A stretch of 64,000 bases of DNA from Mycoplasma zalophi (GCF_025486335.1 NZ_JAOOPZ010000004.1:1-64000); one strand, 5' to 3'. Counted from the stretch's first letter, positions 34,319 through 45,226 are shown. Notes: generated by a model from the letters alone, not told the origin. Translations and numbers: made by a program.

Positions 34319-34981
34319 TTATTTTTTAAATATTTTATTTTCTGTTTTATTTATTAATCTTAAAATGTTTTTTCTGTGTGAAATAACTACAAAAATATAA
34401 CAAATAAATAAAATAACTGCAGGTAGTCAAAATAAATTTTGTACATTTGTAAAACCAAATAAACCAGTTGATATTCAAGGTATTAAGGAAATTAAACTTA
34501 TTAATAAAGGTACAGTTATTGAAGCTAGTGAAACGTATTTTGTAATTAATATAATGATTAAAAATAAACAAATTGCAATTAGAAATAACACAAAATTAAC
34601 AGCTAAGGTAATACCTAAAAAACAACTAACTCCCTTACCACCTTTAAATTTAAAATAAATGGGAAATAAGTGCCCTAAAACAACTCCTATACCACAACTA
34701 ATTGCGATGATATTTTCAACAAATGGTTGAGAGTGTAATTGTTTTTGAATAAAAAATACCAGTATTATTGTTAAATAAGCTTTTAACATGTCAAATAAAA
34801 ACACAAAAAGGGCAACATTTTTTCCATATGTTCTTAGTATATTTGTTGCTCCTGCATTTTTTGAACCTAGTTCTCTTATATCTTGTTTTGATATTTTTTT
34901 ACTTATTATTATGCTTATATTTATTGAACCAATGAAATAACTAAGTACTATTAAAATAAAATTTATTCAAATGTAATTCAT
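34319..34981 (-). CDS. plsY: Glycerol-3-phosphate acyltransferase
   Basis: Membrane enzyme that transfers acyl from acyl-phosphate to glycerol-3-phosphate, the first step of phospholipid synthesis. 220 aa, about six helices. Family motifs: SYFIGSINISIIISK, GSKNAGATNILRTYGK (motif 1) and GHLFPIYFKFKGGKGV (motif 2, phosphate binding). Divergent from lepA with about 100 nt between the starts. Confidence 0.95.
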
Positions 34982-35066
34982 AAATTAAATTATATAAAAC
35001 AATTATATATTTATAAAAAATAATATGTTATGCTAACCTGATACACAAGAAATATTAAAAATTTAT

Positions 35067-35072
35067 TATAAT
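35067..35072 (+). promoter_or_regulatory. -10 box of lepA (leaderless type)
   Basis: TATAAT 9 nt before the lepA ATG, no ribosome-binding site. Confidence 0.5.
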
Positions 35073-35081
35073 ATATAAACT

Positions 35082-36875
35082 ATGACAGATAAAAAAATAA
35101 GAAACTTTGCAATAATCGCTCATATAGACCACGGTAAGTCAACTTTAGCAGACCGTATTTTAGAAATTACAAATACTGTTGAAAAAAGAGATTTAGAAGC
35201 TCAACATTTAGATCAAATGGAATTAGAACGTGAAAGAGGAATAACAATTAAGTTAAATGCTGTTGAAATTAAGTATAAAGATTATGTTTTCCATTTAATT
35301 GATACTCCTGGACACGTTGATTTTACTTATGAAGTTTCAAGATCACTTACAGCTTGTGAAGGTGCTTTATTATTGGTTGATGCAACACAAGGAATTGAAG
35401 CACAAACCCTTGCAAATGTGTATTTAGCAATGGAACATGATTTAGAGATTATTCCAATTATTAATAAAATAGATTTACCTTCAGCTAATCCCGAAGCAGT
35501 AAAAAAAGAAATTGAAGATGTAATCGGTATTGATGCTTCAGATGCTATTTTAGTTAGTGCTAAGACTGGTCAAGGGATTGAAGACGTTTTAGACGCAATT
35601 ATCAATAAAATTCCTTATCCAAAAGAAGCAGATACTGCTAAACCGCTAACAGGACTTGTGTTTGACAGTTATTTTGATGCTTATCGTGGTGTAGTTTTAC
35701 TTGTTAGATTGTTTAATGGAAAAATATCAGTAGGTGATGAGTTTGTTTTAATGCATAATAAAATGAAATTTTCTGTTACTGAATTAGGAATAAGAACTCC
35801 AAAAGAAATTAAAAAAGATTTTTTACAAGCAGGTCAAGTTGGATGAATTGCTGCAAGTATTCGTGATGCAAAATACATTCAAGTTGGAGATACAATTACA
35901 TTAACTTCGAATCCAGCACCAGAACCACTTCCTGGATATAAAAAATTAAAAAGTGTTGTTTATACTGGGTTTTATCCAGTAGATACTCGTGATTTTAATG
36001 ATTTAAAAGATGCTTTAGAAAAAATTTCTTTAAGTGATAGCTCAATTTCATACCAACCAGAAACATCTAAAGCTTTAGGATTTGGATTTAGAATTGGGTT
36101 TTTAGGTATGTTACATATGGAAATTCTTCAAGAAAGATTAGAAAGAGAATTTAATTTAGATATTATTGCTACTGCTCCTAGTGTTGAATTTTATGTAACA
36201 AAAACAGATGGTGAAACAATAAATATTACTAACCCTTCATCACTACCTGAAAGAAGTTATATTCAGATGATTGAAGAACCATATATAAGAGCAAGTATTT
36301 TTCTTCCACAAGAGTATTTGGGGTCAATTATGGATCTTTGTCAAAATAAACGTGGAAAATATATTGATATTGAGTACATCGATCAAAATAGAAGAAGATT
36401 AATATATGAATTACCATTAAATGAAATAATTTTTGACTTCTTTGATCTTTTAAAAAGTTATTCAAAAGGTTATGCAAGTTTTGAATATGATTTTATTGGT
36501 TTAAGAGAATCTGAGTTAGTTAAGGTTGATATTTTATTAAATGGTGAGAAAATTGATGCTTTAGCAATGATTGTTCATAAAGATTCAGCTTATCAAAGAA
36601 GTCGTGAATTATGTGAACGTTTAAAAACTGTTATTCCGCGTCAAAACTTTGAAGTTCCTATTCAAGCTGCAATTGGTGGTAAAATTATAGCGAGAGAAAC
36701 TGTTAAAGCTTATCGTAAAGATGTTACTGCAAAATTATACGGTGGAGATGTTACTCGTAGACAAAAATTACTAAAAAAACAAAAAGCCGGTAAGAAAAGA
36801 ATGAAAAGTATTGGAACTGTAGAAGTTCCTCAAGAAGCATTTTTAGCAATTTTAAAAACAGATACTTCAAAATAA
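35082..36875 (+). CDS. lepA: Elongation factor 4 (back-translocating GTPase)
   Basis: 597 aa, the normal LepA length. G domain: [15 protein letters not shown] (G1), RERGITIK (switch I), [11 protein letters not shown] (G3), NKIDLPSA (G4), SAKTGQGI (G5). It then has the EF-G-like domains and the LepA-specific C-terminus ([15 protein letters not shown]-type: [20 protein letters not shown] and [10 protein letters not shown]). Only one internal TGA/Trp region. Ribosome-associated factor that remobilises stalled complexes. Followed after 8 nt by a membrane-protein gene. Confidence 0.97.
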
Positions 36876-36883
36876 GGAAAAAT

Positions 36884-37798
36884 ATGCAACTAAAACCCTG
36901 AAATCAAGAACATAAAAATCAAAATGATGACTCACAACATACTGCTACTATGTCAATAAATAATACAATTGAAAATAAATCTTTTGCATCAACAAAAACA
37001 AAAGATCCTGAAGGTATTATCCCTAATAGCATTATGAGAATTTATAATTGAGAAAATTTATCAAAAATTATTAATATATTAATTTCATCAGTTTTATTAG
37101 TAGCTTCTTCAATACTTATAATATTATTAGCTCTAAAACCAACATTATTTAAATTGGAAAAAACTCCTTGAATTTGATATGTTTTAATTGGTGTTTTTAT
37201 GTTATTTGTGTTGTGAAAATGAATAAATGATGTAATTGAATTTTCTAGTTTAAAAAGATCGATTAAAGATTATCGCGAAACAATTTTAAGACAAGAAAAA
37301 ACAACACCTGCTTTTATTGGTATTTTGTACAGAAAATTAGTTTTAAGGCAAACTTCACATAATTGAATCACTATTGCAACTGTGTTTTATTTTGGAATAT
37401 TTACATTAATTTTTTGAGCAATTAAAGACTCACAATGAATTCAGTATGGTGATTTAGTTCATAAAGACACTAATAATCCTGCTTTTGTTTTGGATTTTAA
37501 AACATGAATAAATAATTCATTTCCAAATCCAATTAACTGAGTTTATTTATTTACAGGTATAATATTTTTAATAGTATTAATTCACATCGTGTGAGCTATA
37601 TTAAGAAAAGTAAGAATAACAAATATTAGGGATTCTTTTGGATTAGAAACAGAAATCATTCAAAAAATTCAAGAAGAAAAAGCGAAACAAAATCGCTTTT
37701 ATGCAAAAATATTTTTAATATCAATCTTATTGGTATTAATATTACCATTTATAATTTATATATTTACAAAGAAAATATTTTTAAGGAAAAGAGGTTAA
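36884..37798 (+). CDS. Four-helix membrane protein, unknown
   Basis: 304 aa. A soluble polar N-terminus (about 60 residues), two close hydrophobic helices (about 66-88 and 98-118), an amphipathic charged linker, then helices near 165-185 and 225-250, and a last helix before the basic C-terminus. AAGGAAAAAT before the ATG, 8 nt after lepA; the stop is one base from the YneF start. It resembles uncharacterised membrane proteins conserved in mollicutes; function unknown. Confidence 0.7.
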
Positions 37799-37799
37799 T

Positions 37800-38027
37800 A
37801 TGTCAACAGGTGCTATTGTAGCTTTAGCTATTGGATTATTTTTAGTAGGGTTATTAGTTGGAGCAATTTTTGCCGCTTGATTAACTCAACGTAAAATCAA
37901 AAAACAATTAGATGAAAATCCTCCAATTAATGAAAAAATGATTCGTGTTATGTTTGCGCAGATGGGGCGTAAAGCATCAGAAACACAAATTAAAAGCATA
38001 ATGCGTTCAATGAAACAAGCTAAATAA
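37800..38027 (+). CDS. UPF0154 (YneF-type) small membrane protein
   Basis: 75 aa. One N-terminal helix (residues 5-29) then a basic tail with the family block NPPINEKMIRVMFAQMGRKA and SEQ-like IKSIMRSMKQ. This matches the small conserved YneF family of Firmicutes and mollicutes. It follows the upstream membrane protein by one base (TAATATG), so it shares the lepA message. Function not established for the family. Confidence 0.88.
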
Positions 38028-38036
38028 AAATGAATT

Positions 38037-38070
38037 AAAAAATTAACATCGACAAAATGTTAATTTTTTA
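38037..38070. terminator. Terminator between the lepA unit and the NUDIX gene
   Basis: AAAATTAACAT/ATGTTAATTTT stem with 7-nt loop; A- and T-rich on both sides, so it can serve both convergent genes. Confidence 0.7.
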
Positions 38071-38088
38071 TTACCTAATTTATTTATA

Positions 38089-38622
38089 TTAATCTTCAAT
38101 TAATTTGTAATATAAATAAGCTAAACTAGCAATAGTTAGTTCATTTTTAACTATTTCTTTAAAGTCTTTTTCACTATATCATTTGTTATAACTTACTTTT
38201 TCAAATACAGAACCATCAGTAGTAGGTTCAATTTGTTTTAAATTAGTAACATCAAAAATAAAACCACAAACAATTTCATTTGATTGTGTACTTGCTAGCA
38301 TTCTAAATGATTTAACTAGATTTTCTTCATTAACCTTAATTCCTGCTTCTTCAAATGTTTCTCTTATTGCTGTTTGTAAATAAGTTTCATTTTGTTCTAA
38401 ACCACCAGTAATAGGGCTTGGAAAACAATCGTTTCATTTTTGTTTTTCTTTTATTTCGGGTAATGGTTGAAAATGAACTAAAAATTCTCTTTGATTATTT
38501 GTTATACGATAACAAAGTACAGCAACTGAATCAATATTTTTTCTTTCAGAATAAATAAAACCTTTGTCGGTTTGATAAAGACTTAATCAAGGTGTAAAAT
38601 ACAATAATTTATCTTTTTTCAT
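38089..38622 (-). CDS. NUDIX hydrolase
   Basis: 177 aa. The NUDIX box reads GGLEQNETYLQTAIRETFEEAGI (Gx5Ex7REUxEExGU), so Mg-dependent hydrolysis of a nucleoside diphosphate linked to another group is expected. Flanking regions (DSVAVLCYRI, EFLVHFQPLPE) look like the ADP-ribose/sugar type, but the substrate cannot be fixed. AAGGAAAAT before the ATG. Divergent from the first 5S gene. Confidence 0.9.
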
Positions 38623-38748
38623 ATTTTCCTTAAACTTAAATTAAATTTAAATATCTAATTTATACATATATATTACAACAATTAAAAACAAGTGTTTAAA
38701 AATAAAATATATACATATAAAAATTGTAAGAAAAAATTTTTATTTTTT

Positions 38749-38778
38749 TTAACAACTTTTTTAAAAATAGTATAAAAT
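38749..38778 (+). promoter_or_regulatory. Promoter of 5S rRNA copy 1
   Basis: TTAACA (38749-38754), 18-nt spacer, TAAAAT (38773-38778); the 5S 5' end follows 8 nt later. Confidence 0.6.
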
Positions 38779-38785
38779 ATTAATT

Positions 38786-38886
38786 ACAGCAATCAAAGAG
38801 AAGGGGTTCACCTGATTCCATTCCGAACTCAGCAGTTAAGACCTTCATCGCCGACGATACCGTATGGGAAAATAGGACATTGCTAT
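38786..38886 (+). rRNA. rrf: 5S ribosomal RNA, copy 1
   Basis: About 101 nt. Conserved core CCATTCCGAACTC followed by AGCAGTTAAG, then CGCCGACGATACCGTATGGG and helix I pairing AGCAAT at the 5' end with ATTGCT at the 3' end. A T run follows at once as terminator. No 16S or 23S gene is adjacent, so 5S is unlinked from the main rRNA operon. Its RNA sequence is the same as copies 2 and 3. Confidence 0.92.
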
Positions 38887-38977
38887 TTTTTTTATTCTTT
38901 TTTTAATACAAAAGCAATTTTAAATATTGTATTTTTTAGATTTAGTGCAAAAAATACAGTGATAAAATGTATATATT

Positions 38978-39907
38978 ATGAAAAACGAAAATATTTTTAT
39001 ATTAGCAATTAGTGTTCTTTCTCTTATCGTTTCTATTTTTTCATTGTTATTTTTTTATCTATACCCTTACATTAAACAACATATGATAAATAAAACCTTT
39101 ACAAGAATTGAAAAATTTTATTCATTATATTCATATTTAAATCCTTGACTTTTACCAAAGGGTACAAAAACACAAAACTTGACTTATCAATTAATACATC
39201 AATCTTTGTTTTCAAGTGGACTTCCTAAATTTAATTATTTATTTGAAAACATAGGACAAAATATATTTGAATTTAATCCTTTTGTTTTAAGGTATACAAG
39301 TTGGGAAAAACAACTAACAATTACAGAAATTATTTACTTTTATAACTTTTGAAAAAAAGCTTTACCAAAGCTTAATTATATTAAAAATGTTATAAACAAA
39401 TATGACTATATAATGGAAGTTGAATTAAAAAGAAAAATAATTGTATATAGAGATTCATCTGAGAAAAAAATTGAAGAATCATCTATTTCTCTTTGTCCTT
39501 CATTTGATAAAATGAAACTACTTAGAATTTTCACTAATCCATCTTCTTTTGATCATAAAGAAACAAAATTTAACTTAGATTGTATTGATGAATTAGAATA
39601 TAATGAAAAAAATAAATATAAAAAAGAATTAAAATCAAATAAGTTTAGTTTAAATTTAAGGTTCTCAGGTTCTGATGCAAATAACGAATATTGTTATTCT
39701 ATCATATTTGAAAATGAAAAAATTACTAGAATTGAAACATTTTTGGATAGTAATATTCTTTATTATTCAAAAAAACCTAGTAAAGAAACCATAGAAAAAA
39801 CAATAAAAGATTTGGAATGAATAAACAAAACTTTTAATATAAATTCTATTTCATTAATTAATGACCCCACAACAACTAAATATATTAAAACTAAGCATTA
39901 TTTATAA
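38978..39907 (+). CDS. Membrane-anchored protein, unknown
   Basis: 309 aa. One N-terminal helix (residues 6-28) and a soluble Lys/Tyr/Phe/Asn-rich domain. The segment ITRIETFLDSNILYYSKK is moderately conserved-looking, but I recognise no family. TAAAAT at 38963-38968, 9 nt before the ATG, suggests a leaderless transcript. The gene sits between 5S copies 1 and 2, all on the same strand. Confidence 0.65.
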
Positions 39908-39964
39908 CTAATTAGTAACATTTTGCTGTTAACAAAAAAGTACATTAAATAAAATTTATTTTTT

Positions 39965-39993
39965 TTGTAAAATTTAAAAAAATAGTGTAAAAT
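39965..39993 (+). promoter_or_regulatory. Promoter of 5S rRNA copy 2
   Basis: TTGTAA (39965-39970), 17-nt spacer, TAAAAT (39988-39993), 7 nt to the 5S start. The same elements precede copy 3 at 40117-40145. Confidence 0.7.
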
Positions 39994-40000
39994 ATTAATT

Positions 40001-40101
40001 ACAGCAATCAAAGAGAAGGGGTTCACCTGATTCCATTCCGAACTCAGCAGTTAAGACCTTCATCGCCGACGATACCGTATGGGAAAATAGGACATTGCTA
40101 T
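40001..40101 (+). rRNA. rrf: 5S ribosomal RNA, copy 2
   Basis: Same 101-nt sequence as copy 1, with matching helix I ends and terminator T run. Confidence 0.92.
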
Positions 40102-40152
40102 TTTTTTTATCTTTTTTTGTAAAATTTAAAAAAATAGTGTAAAATATTAATT

Positions 40153-40253
40153 ACAGCAATCAAAGAGAAGGGGTTCACCTGATTCCATTCCGAACTCAGC
40201 AGTTAAGACCTTCATCGCCGACGATACCGTATGGGAAAATAGGACATTGCTAT
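40153..40253 (+). rRNA. rrf: 5S ribosomal RNA, copy 3
   Basis: Third copy, 152 bp after copy 2, with the same promoter and T run. Confidence 0.92.
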
Positions 40254-40331
40254 TTTTTTTATCTTTTTTGCTAAAATGTAGATATAAAAAATAGTTAATA
40301 AGTCAATAAATAATAAACATTGTGAGAATAT

Positions 40332-41159
40332 ATGAAAATAACATTTACCCAAAAAGTTAAATTAGAAGTAATCGATCAAAAAATAAGTTGAGAATCAGCG
40401 ATAAATTTTTTAAATGGAATTTTGTATACTCAAACTAATACTAAAATACATAAATTAATAATAAATAATGAAAATATTAGAAAATTCATTGAAAAAATCT
40501 TACAAACATTAAACATTGAATACAAGTTACCTAAAAAAAATTGACTTTTATTTGAAATACCCGAGATATTTTTTACTTATAAATATAGAAAGAAAAAAGA
40601 ATTTTTTGCAGGAATTTTTATTGTTAGCGGATCAGTTAGTGATGTAAAAAGCACTTCCTATCATCTTGAAATAAAAACAAAAGATTTTAAATTTGCAAAT
40701 GATATTCAGGAAATAATGGATCATTATGGAATATCTTTTAAGATGGTTTTTAGAAAAGATCATTATTTGTTATATATTAAAAAAGTTGAACAAATTTGTG
40801 ACTTTTTAAAAGCCATTGGCGCTGTAGAAAGTTATTTGATTTTTGAAGAAAAAAAGATTGATAGAGATTATACAAACACAATTAATAGATTAACTAATTT
40901 TGATTTTTATAATCAACAAAAAATTGCAAAAAGCTATTTAAATTTTTTAAATCAATACGATTTCATTTGTGCTAATAATTTGCAAAATCTATTTACTTAT
41001 GAACAAATTATTTTTTATGAAACTAAAAAAGAAAATGATGGTGCAAGTTTAAATGATTTAGTACTGCTTTTAGAACAAAAAAACATAAAAAAAACAAAGT
41101 CAACATTAGGTTATTACTTAAAAAAAATTGATAAGGTGTATAATAAATACAAAAAATAG
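40332..41159 (+). CDS. whiA: WhiA-type DNA-binding regulator
   Basis: 275 aa. The N-terminal homing-endonuclease-like region contains EFFAGIFIVSGSVSD and SYHLEIKTK, the WhiA hallmark (AGIFLxxGSVxDP.YHLEI). The C-terminal helix-turn-helix (SLNDLVLLLEQKNIKKTKST) ends the protein. In Gram-positives WhiA regulates division and, in mollicutes, ribosomal protein operons. GTGAGAATAT precedes the ATG. Followed 8 nt later by the BI-1-like gene. Confidence 0.92.
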
Positions 41160-41167
41160 GAGGAAAT

Positions 41168-41953
41168 ATGTATCAATACAACAATGAAACAGTAAATTAC
41201 TCATTTAGTGAACTAAAAACTCAAAAAAAACACAAACTTTTGGGTTTGAGTTTACTGTGATTTAGTTTAGGAATTTTTATAACCATTTTATTTAGTGGAG
41301 TAATTGCTTCAATTCCTAGTGTGTATATCTCATGAATTTCATTTACGTTAAACATAGGGGTATCACCACAGACATTTATTTATGTGTCAGTTATTGTGGA
41401 ATTTATTGCATGCTTTATATTTCAACTATTTTTTGCTTACAAAAAAAATAAAAAAATCAGTATAGTAATATCAATTATTGCTTATTTTGCTTATGTTTTG
41501 ATAAGTACAGCTTCTTTAACATTTTTTACATTAGCATTAAATGCTTATTCACAACTAAATATGGCTCACGCAATATTAATGTTTATTATACCAATAGCAA
41601 TGTTTGCGGTTGTTGGTGTTTTGGGATACTTTGATAAAGTAGATTTCAGTAAATTTACTTGAATAGTAACTGTTGGAATTATTGCAACAGTTGTTATGTG
41701 AATAATTTCATTTTTTACAGTATTTAGATCAAACAAAATTTGAAGTTTATATTTTGCATTAATGATTATTGTGTCTTTAGTAATAATTGGATTTAATTTT
41801 CAAATTATTAAAAAATATGACGTTGAATTAGAAAATAGCAACCAAAATAATTTGGTTATTGTGGGATTAAGTATTACTTTTGGATTCAATTTATATATAT
41901 TATTTATTGGATTAATTTGAAAAGTTTTAATGTTAATGCTAAGAAATAAGTAG
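41168..41953 (+). CDS. Bax inhibitor-1/YccA-like membrane protein
   Basis: 261 aa with about seven hydrophobic helices; polar N-terminus. The ending GFNLYILFIGLIWKVLMLML matches the terminal helix of the BI-1 (TMBIM) family, though the Asp pair of that family is not obvious. AGGAGGAAAT is an unusually strong ribosome-binding site. Assignment rests on topology and the C-terminal helix, so moderate confidence. Possible ion or Ca2+ leak channel. Confidence 0.6.
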
Positions 41954-42034
41954 CAATAAAAGAATTTAATATAACAAATTAAGTTAATTATTATATTGAA
42001 CAAAAACAAACACAAAATTTAAACAGGAGAAAAA

Positions 42035-43219
42035 ATGATAAACAAAATATTAGTTATAAATGCAGGCTCATCATCAATTAAATGATCATTATTTAATGAA
42101 GAAAATCTTGATTTATTAGCATCTGGTTTAGCTGAAAGAATTAATGTTGATGGTAATTTAGTTTGTAAATTTGCTGGACAAGTTTTTGAAAAAAAAGTTG
42201 GTTTAAAAGATCATGAGGAAGCTGTTAGAGAGATTTTACAACAATGAAGTGAAAATAATATTGTTGAATCAATTGATGACATTAAAGTTGTAGGATTTAG
42301 AGTTGTAAATGCAGGACCTGATTTAATGAAATCAACAATAATAACTGATGAAGTTTTATTTGAAATTCACAGAAATACAAAATTAGCACCTCTACACAAC
42401 CCAGGAGCTATACAATCTATTAAAGCTTTCCAAAAATTACTGCCAAATGCAAAATTAACAATGACAGTTGACACAGGATTCCACGCAACAATCCCTAAAA
42501 TAAATTATTCATATGCAATTGACAAAGATTTAGCTAAAGAATATTCAATAAGAAAATATGGATTCCATGGTGTAAGTCATAGATTTGTAACACTAAAATT
42601 ACAAGAAATTTTGAATAAAGAAAAAGTTAATTTTGTTAATTTACACTTAGGAAATGGTTCATCTTTATGTGCTATTCAAGATTCAAAATCTATTGATACT
42701 ACTATGGGATTTACACCTCTTTCAGGAGTTATGATGGGAACAAGAAGTGGTGATGTTGATCCTTCTATAGTTTTATATTTATCTAAAGAATTAAATATTG
42801 ATGCACAGGAAGCTACTGACATTTTAAACAAAAAATCAGGATTATTAGGAGTTAGTGGAATTTCAAGCGATATGCGTGACTTAGAAAAAGTTCAATTAAC
42901 AAATGAAAATGCACGTTTTGCACTTGATTTATTTGCACAAAAATCAGCTGACTATTTAGCTTTATATTTAAACAAAATTGCTAAAAAACTAGATGCTATA
43001 GTATTTACAGCTGGTATTGGAGAAAATGATCCATTAACTAGACAAAATATTATTAATAGAATTCATTCATATAATGTAAAATTATCTGAAAAAAATACTG
43101 AAAAATTTGATAAATGATCTTTAATTAGCTCAGATGACAGTGAAATTCCGGTATTTGTAATTAGAACAAATGAGGAATTAATGATTGCTACAGATGCAAA
43201 AGAATTAACAACAAAATAA
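42035..43219 (+). CDS. ackA: Acetate kinase
   Basis: 394 aa. Makes ATP from acetyl phosphate and ADP. ASKHA-fold motifs: NAGSSSIKWSLF (phosphate 1), HNPGAIQSI, GFHGVSHRFV, NLHLGNGSSLCAI, and the terminal VFTAGIGEND adenosine motif. Near residue 90 the usual GHRVVHGG is GFRVVNAG, a local change at substrate-contacting positions (two His replaced). Strong ribosome-binding site (CAGGAGAAAA). Single gene with a terminator. Confidence 0.95.
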
Positions 43220-43222
43220 TTT

Positions 43223-43247
43223 AAAATGCCAATTGGCATTTTTTTTA
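43223..43247 (+). terminator. Terminator of ackA
   Basis: AAAATGCC-aatt-GGCATTTTTTTT, just after the stop. Confidence 0.85.
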
Positions 43248-43322
43248 TTAACATAACATAAAATTGAAAAATTATATTATAATAATATAAGTTATTTTTA
43301 AGTAACTATATTTTAAATATAA

Positions 43323-43366
43323 AATGGGGAAGGCACTCCTTGGCCAAAAAGGCCCAAAAGTCCAAA
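43323..43366 (+). promoter_or_regulatory. rpsF leader element (candidate S6:S18 autoregulatory RNA)
   Basis: This 44-nt leader is G+C-rich in an A+T-rich region. It can form TTGGCC-aaaaa-GGCC plus CTCC/GGAG-type pairing that involves the Shine-Dalgarno GGAG. Leaders of rpsF operons in other bacteria carry an RNA bound by the S6:S18 complex. Position, composition and pairing agree with that; the exact fold is inferred. Confidence 0.5.
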
Positions 43367-43376
43367 AGGAGAATAA

Positions 43377-43838
43377 ATGAACAAATATGAAATTATGTTA
43401 TTAGTTCACTCAACAACTTCACAAGAAGAAGTTGAAAAATTTGTTAATGAAATTTTTACATCTAAAAAAGAATTAACAAAATTAGAAAGAACACAATTAG
43501 CATATCCAATCAAAAAAGTAAATACAGCTCAATATTTTGTTTTAAATGTTGAAGCATCTGCTGAAGAAATTAAAGAATTTAACCGTAGAGAAGTTTTAAA
43601 TAAATCAATTTTAAGAACATTAGTAATTAATTTAGATACAGAAAAACCTCTACAAAGAAAACCAAAAATTTCAAAAGCAAGAAGACCAAAATTCACACCA
43701 CGTTCAAATGACAAAAAACCTTTTGTTAGAAAATTTGATCAAACAAACTCAAACGATGATAAAACACAAAAACCTGTAAGAAAATTTGACAAATCTACAA
43801 AAAAAGATTTTGCTAAATCACCTAAAATAGAAGAATAA
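43377..43838 (+). CDS. rpsF: 30S ribosomal protein S6
   Basis: 153 aa. Core MNKYEIMLLVHSTTSQEEVEKFV, LAYPIKK and YFVLNVEASAEEI fit S6, which pairs with S18 in the platform. A basic C-terminal tail of about 55 residues (Lys/Arg/Pro/Phe/Asp-rich, with repeated PVRKFD-like blocks) extends beyond the usual end. AAAGGAG before the ATG. First gene of rpsF-ssb-rpsR. Confidence 0.95.
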   Translation: MNKYEIMLLVHSTTSQEEVEKFVNEIFTSKKELTKLERTQLAYPIKKVNTAQYFVLNVEASAEEIKEFNRREVLNKSILRTLVINLDTEKPLQRKPKISKARRPKFTPRSNDKKPFVRKFDQTNSNDDKTQKPVRKFDKSTKKDFAKSPKIEE

Positions 43839-43858
43839 TAAAATCTAAAGGAGATAGA

Positions 43859-44371
43859 ATGAATAAAATTATTATTACTGGTAGAATATCACAGACACCA
43901 TTTACTGGAGTAACTGGCTCAAATACACCTTATACACGTTTTACTGTTGCTGTTTCAAGAAGACAATTTTCAGCTAATGCAGAACCTATAACTGATTTTC
44001 TTCCGTGTGTTGCATGAGCACAAAACGCTGAATTTATCAATAAATTTTTAGATAAAGGTTCATTGGTTTTAATAGAGGGTTCTTTACAAACGTCAAAAAT
44101 GACTAGAAATGGTGAAATTAATACTTTTTACACTATAAATGTGGATAATGTTGAAGCTCTTGAAACTAAAAAAATGGCTCAAATGAGACGCCAAGAACAA
44201 AATTCAGATACATTAGATATTAATCAACTAGAACAAAAACAAACAACACAAAGCAATTATTCATTCAATAATAATCAATCTTCTTATGATACAAATGCAA
44301 ATATAAATCCCATTGTAAATAAAGAATGAGAAGCGTTTGCAGATGAATTAGATAAAGAAATTAACAATTAA
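43859..44371 (+). CDS. ssb: Single-stranded DNA-binding protein
   Basis: 170 aa. OB fold: NKIIITGRISQTPF, TRFTVAVSR, DFLPCVAWAQNAEF, GSLVLIEGSL, TRNGEINTFYTINVDNVE. A Gln/Asn-rich linker and the acidic tip WEAFADELDKEI follow; the tip is near but not identical to the canonical acidic tail. AAGGAGATAG before the ATG. It sits between rpsF and rpsR as in most Firmicutes. Confidence 0.95.
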
Positions 44372-44384
44372 TTAGGAGAAAAAT

Positions 44385-44633
44385 ATGGCAAGAAAAATAA
44401 ATAAAAAACTTTTTGTGCGTCGTCGTCCATGTCAATTTTGTATAAATAACCAGGAATATATTGATTACAAAGACCAAGAATTATTACAAAACTACATTAA
44501 CCAACATGGAAAAATCCTTTCATCACGTATTACAGGATGCTGTTCACGTCACCAAAGAACATTAGCTACAGCAGTTAAAAGATCAAGAATAGTGGCAATA
44601 CTTCCTTTTATAGGTAGTGGTAGAGTTAAATAA
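44385..44633 (+). CDS. rpsR: 30S ribosomal protein S18
   Basis: 82 aa. RRRPCQFCINN, GKILSSRITGCCSRHQRTLATAVKRSR and the basic C-terminus are diagnostic. The CxxC plus CC set marks a zinc-ribbon (C+) S18. TTAGGAGAAA before the ATG. Last gene of the operon; a terminator follows. Confidence 0.97.
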   Translation: MARKINKKLFVRRRPCQFCINNQEYIDYKDQELLQNYINQHGKILSSRITGCCSRHQRTLATAVKRSRIVAILPFIGSGRVK

Positions 44634-44643
44634 TCAAAAAATT

Positions 44644-44666
44644 GAGTCCTTGTCGGACTCTTTTTT
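44644..44666 (+). terminator. Terminator of the rpsF operon
   Basis: GAGTCC-ttgtc-GGACTC then T6, 8 nt before the engB start codon. Confidence 0.85.
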
Positions 44667-44674
44667 AAATTAAT

Positions 44675-45226
44675 ATGTGAAAATTTATTAAATCAGCTAA
44701 TAAAAAAGATTCTTGATTAGATTCCACAAATAAAGAAATTTTATTTTGAGGAAGAAGTAATGTTGGAAAAAGTTCGCTTTTAAATTCATTGGCACAAAGC
44801 AAAATAGCAAAAGTTTCATCAACTCCTGGAAGAACAAAATTAATTAATTATTTTTCAACTGATACAGATAAAATAATTGTGGATTTACCTGGTTATGGTT
44901 ATGCAAAAATTTCTCAAACAGAGCAAAAAAGTATTTCTAGTATGATTGGAAATTATTTACACGATAGAGAAAATATATATTCTATTAATATTTTAATAGA
45001 TTCAAGAATTTCACTAACATTAATTGATATGGAAATGATTGAGATGTGTTTGAATTTAAATCATCAAGTAAATTTAATTGTTACAAAAATAGATAAAAGT
45101 AATCAAAAAGAATTAAGTAAAACAAAAAAAGACATAATAAATTATTTCCCCTTTTTAAATGTCTTCTATGTCAGTTCTAAAACTAAAAAAAATTTAGATC
45201 AATTAAAATCATATTATGAAATTTAG
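44675..45226 (+). CDS. engB: Ribosome-biogenesis GTPase EngB (YsxC/YihA)
   Basis: 183 aa, normal size. GRSNVGKSSLLNSL (G1), STPGRTKLINYF (G2), DLPGYGYAKIS (G3), VTKIDKS (G4). Helps assemble the 50S subunit. The start follows the terminator T run by 8 nt, with no ribosome-binding site and no obvious -10 box, so it may be translated from terminator read-through. A palindrome at 45260 follows. Confidence 0.95.

Larger units (their letters stand above)
39961..40264 (+). repeat. 152-bp tandem duplication carrying promoter plus 5S gene
   Basis: 39961-40112 and 40113-40264 are near-identical and each contains -35, -10, 5S gene and T-run. The match extends through the promoter, so this is a recent unit duplication rather than convergence of the rRNA. 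Confidence 0.9.

Noticed and set aside
39908-40331. Insertion sequence or phage remnant at the 5S cluster
   Set aside because: The repeats are fully explained by promoter-5S units; no transposase, inverted repeats or target duplications are present.
43377-43838. The long basic tail of S6 as a separate fused domain
   Set aside because: Composition is low-complexity (Lys/Arg/Pro/Phe/Asp) with no domain signature; simple tail extension is enough.
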